Of a DNA stretch of 5,827 bases, positions 4,518-5,827 are shown piece after piece. The DNA comes from Candidatus Kuenenia stuttgartensis (GTDB lineage Bacteria; Planctomycetota; Planctomycetia; Isosphaerales; Isosphaeraceae), in contig CAMCFM010000316.1 in the NCBI GenBank assembly GCA_945874095.1, positions 1 to 5,827 on the forward strand, in the 5' to 3' direction. Below the pieces are notes generated by a model. The model worked only from the letters and a program-made list of their open reading frames with translations. It searched no databases and was not told where the DNA came from. The number at the start of each line of letters is the position of its first letter. Position 1 is the stretch's first letter. Made by a program: the position numbers and the translations under genes.

Positions 4518-5576
4518 AATCGTACTCAATTACCGAAACGCTCAGGCTTTACCCTGATCGAACTGCTGGTCGTCATCGCCATCATCGCTGTGCTTATTTC
4601 CTTGCTGCTGCCTGCTGTGCAGTCCGCTCGTGAAGCCGCCCGCCGCGCTCAGTGTATCAACAACCTGAAGCAACTCGGCCTGGCCGCACACAACTACGAA
4701 AGTGCCAATGGCTCGTTCCCGATGGGCGATCACCCCGGCCGGAACGTCAATGGTTCCCTGATGCGTCAAAACTTCGGAATCTGGGTCGCCATGTCCCAGT
4801 TCCTTGAGCAAGGCAACGTTTATAACATGGTGAATACGCAAATCGGCATGTACTTTGGGCCTAATTCCACGGCCTCCGGCATTGGTCTGGCCACACTCTG
4901 GTGCCCTTCCGATGGCGAAGTTTCCAGCACAAAGTACCCTGGTAATACTGGCGATGGCTGGGACGACTCACCGATCCCCATGCGTTACAGCTCTTACGCT
5001 GGTAACGGCGGCCCACACCCTGTGCGTGGCTGGGATTTGCCTGCTGGAAGTTCCCCTGCCACATGGAATAAAGGCATGTTCTATCACATCGGTGGAAATC
5101 CTGCCACTGGTGTGACTCAACCACCTGTCCGAATCCAGCAGATCACAGATGGCACCTCTAACTCCATCATGTTCCTCGAATCCAGCTATACCAAAGCCGC
5201 TCTTAACGACAAATCTTTTGGTGGAGATGGGTACGGGCCAAAGTGGTGGACATCCGCTGACTATGGCGATGGCGTGATCGCAACTGGCTTTGGACCAAAC
5301 TTCTTCAAGTCCAAAACCAACGCCTCCAACTATTGCCGTGGCGACAACTTCCCCATGACAGCCAGCTCCTATCACCCTGGTGGTGTCAACGTTGGCTTCG
5401 CTGACGGATCTGTCCGTTTCCTCAAAGACTCGGTCGCCAGCTGGCCTGCCCCTCCTGCTTCGATGGTCCCAACCGGACGGACGGGTTACACCCTGACCCC
5501 AGGCATCCAATACGGCGTCTATCAAGCTCTCTCCACCATCAACGGTGGCGAAGTGATCTCAGCCGACGCTTATTGA
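4515..5576 (+). CDS. DUF1559 pseudopilin-like protein with H-x9-DG tail (copy 2)
   Basis: The product has 353 residues when started at 4515, three more than copy 1. The prepilin leader MNRTQLPKRSG is followed by the cleavage site Gly11-Phe12, Glu at +5, and a hydrophobic anchor (12-33). The DUF1559 body carries AQCINNLKQLGLAAHNYE, SYAGNGG and QQITDGTSNSIMF. The H-x9-DG motif is His287 to Asp297-Gly298, then SVRFLKDS. Residues 8-102 are identical to copy 1. Differences gather at 136-144, 170-182, 197-201, 265-290 and 311-330, probably surface loops; an extra cysteine occurs near 274 (NYCRGD). Both copies end GGEVISADAY. It has its own promoter candidate and a strong terminator, so it is probably expressed separately from copy 1. 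The expected location is the inner membrane, with the body facing the periplasm. The function of the family is unknown. Confidence 0.95.
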   Translation: MNRTQLPKRSGFTLIELLVVIAIIAVLISLLLPAVQSAREAARRAQCINNLKQLGLAAHNYESANGSFPMGDHPGRNVNGSLMRQNFGIWVAMSQFLEQGNVYNMVNTQIGMYFGPNSTASGIGLATLWCPSDGEVSSTKYPGNTGDGWDDSPIPMRYSSYAGNGGPHPVRGWDLPAGSSPATWNKGMFYHIGGNPATGVTQPPVRIQQITDGTSNSIMFLESSYTKAALNDKSFGGDGYGPKWWTSADYGDGVIATGFGPNFFKSKTNASNYCRGDNFPMTASSYHPGGVNVGFADGSVRFLKDSVASWPAPPASMVPTGRTGYTLTPGIQYGVYQALSTINGGEVISADAY

Positions 5577-5588
5577 TTTCAAAAAAAA

Positions 5589-5610
5589 TGGCCGGAATTC
5601 GTTCCGGCCA
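5589..5610 (+). terminator. Hairpin with TTCG loop after DUF1559 copy 2
   Basis: TGGCCGGAA (5589-5597) and TTCCGGCCA (5602-5610) form a perfect 9-bp stem with a TTCG tetraloop, 13 bases after the stop codon. A run of eight A (5581-5588) precedes it and no T-run follows. The arrangement would therefore make a better intrinsic terminator for minus-strand transcription; on the + strand it may pause polymerase or protect the 3' end. Confidence 0.6.
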
Positions 5611-5626
5611 ACCATCCCAAAACCAT

Positions 5627-5665
5627 CTAAAGAAGCCGGGGCTCGCCTCGGCTTCTTTAGTTATT
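5627..5665 (+). terminator. Strong rho-independent terminator
   Basis: CTAAAGAAGCCG (5627-5638) and CGGCTTCTTTAG (5649-5660) form a perfect 12-bp stem around a GC-rich loop that can pair further (GG with CC). The T-rich TTTAGTTATTTG follows. The A-rich left arm and T-rich right arm make it likely to work in both directions. Confidence 0.8.
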
Positions 5666-5710
5666 TGCTTAACCTATTGCCCCCTCAAGCCTTATAAATG
5701 GGGTAGTTCC

Positions 5711-5740
5711 TGTAGGGTGGGGTGAAGCCCACCTTTCGCA
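5711..5740. repeat. Short intergenic palindromic element
   Basis: GGTGGG (5716-5721) and CCCACC (5728-5733) flank a 6-base loop, preceded by TGTAG and followed by TTTC. The TGTAGGGTGGG...CCCACC pattern resembles dispersed intergenic repeats known from planctomycetes and some other bacteria, recalled and not shown by a second copy here. The rest of 5661-5827 shows no gene or clear signal. Confidence 0.35.
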
Positions 5741-5827
5741 AATCCATGTGGAATGTCTGTACAATGAATCATCGATTGCGTTTCATACACTATAAAACAC
5801 ATGATTTTCAACTTACGAATGACCGGA

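Noticed and set aside
5776..5796. Promoter from TTGCGT and TATAAA
   Set aside because: The two boxes are only 9 bp apart, far from the usual 16-19.

Overview
The window looks like chromosomal DNA from a planctomycete. The main reason is a tandem pair of genes for DUF1559 proteins, pseudopilin-like proteins with an H-x9-DG tail that are strongly expanded in Planctomycetota. Moderate GC content, long intergenic regions with short palindromic repeats, and long untranslated leaders agree with this. The species cannot be named from the sequence. All supported genes lie on the + strand.

Bases 1-1422 hold two housekeeping genes 33 bases apart. The first is the 3' part of an archaeal-type cofactor-independent phosphoglycerate mutase (glycolysis), cut by the window edge. 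The second is a complete RluE-type 23S rRNA pseudouridine synthase. A weak terminator-like hairpin follows.

Bases 1423-2353 have no convincing gene. They contain a 50-bp tandem array (five full units and a partial sixth) of a palindromic REP-like core, then two degenerate copies of the core in opposite orientation. Further on are a cluster of GATA-containing motifs, a sigma70-like promoter, and a leader of about 330 nt that can fold into at least three strong hairpins.

Bases 2354-3785 hold a small putative lipoprotein gene and the first DUF1559 gene, probably co-transcribed from the promoter near 1990-2019. A hairpin terminator candidate follows. Bases 3786-4514 are a second long non-coding stretch with its own TTGACT promoter, a possible 26-codon leader ORF and a leader of about 410 nt. 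The second DUF1559 gene (4515-5576) follows and is closed by two consecutive hairpins, the second a strong terminator.

The two DUF1559 proteins are about 80% identical by eye, but residues 8-102 are completely identical and 100 bp of their DNA match exactly, which suggests recent duplication or gene conversion. They are expected to be inner-membrane-anchored, prepilin-peptidase-processed proteins. No secretion or pilus assembly gene is visible, so their role stays unknown. The least explained parts are the structured leader upstream of the lipoprotein gene and the 50-bp repeat array.
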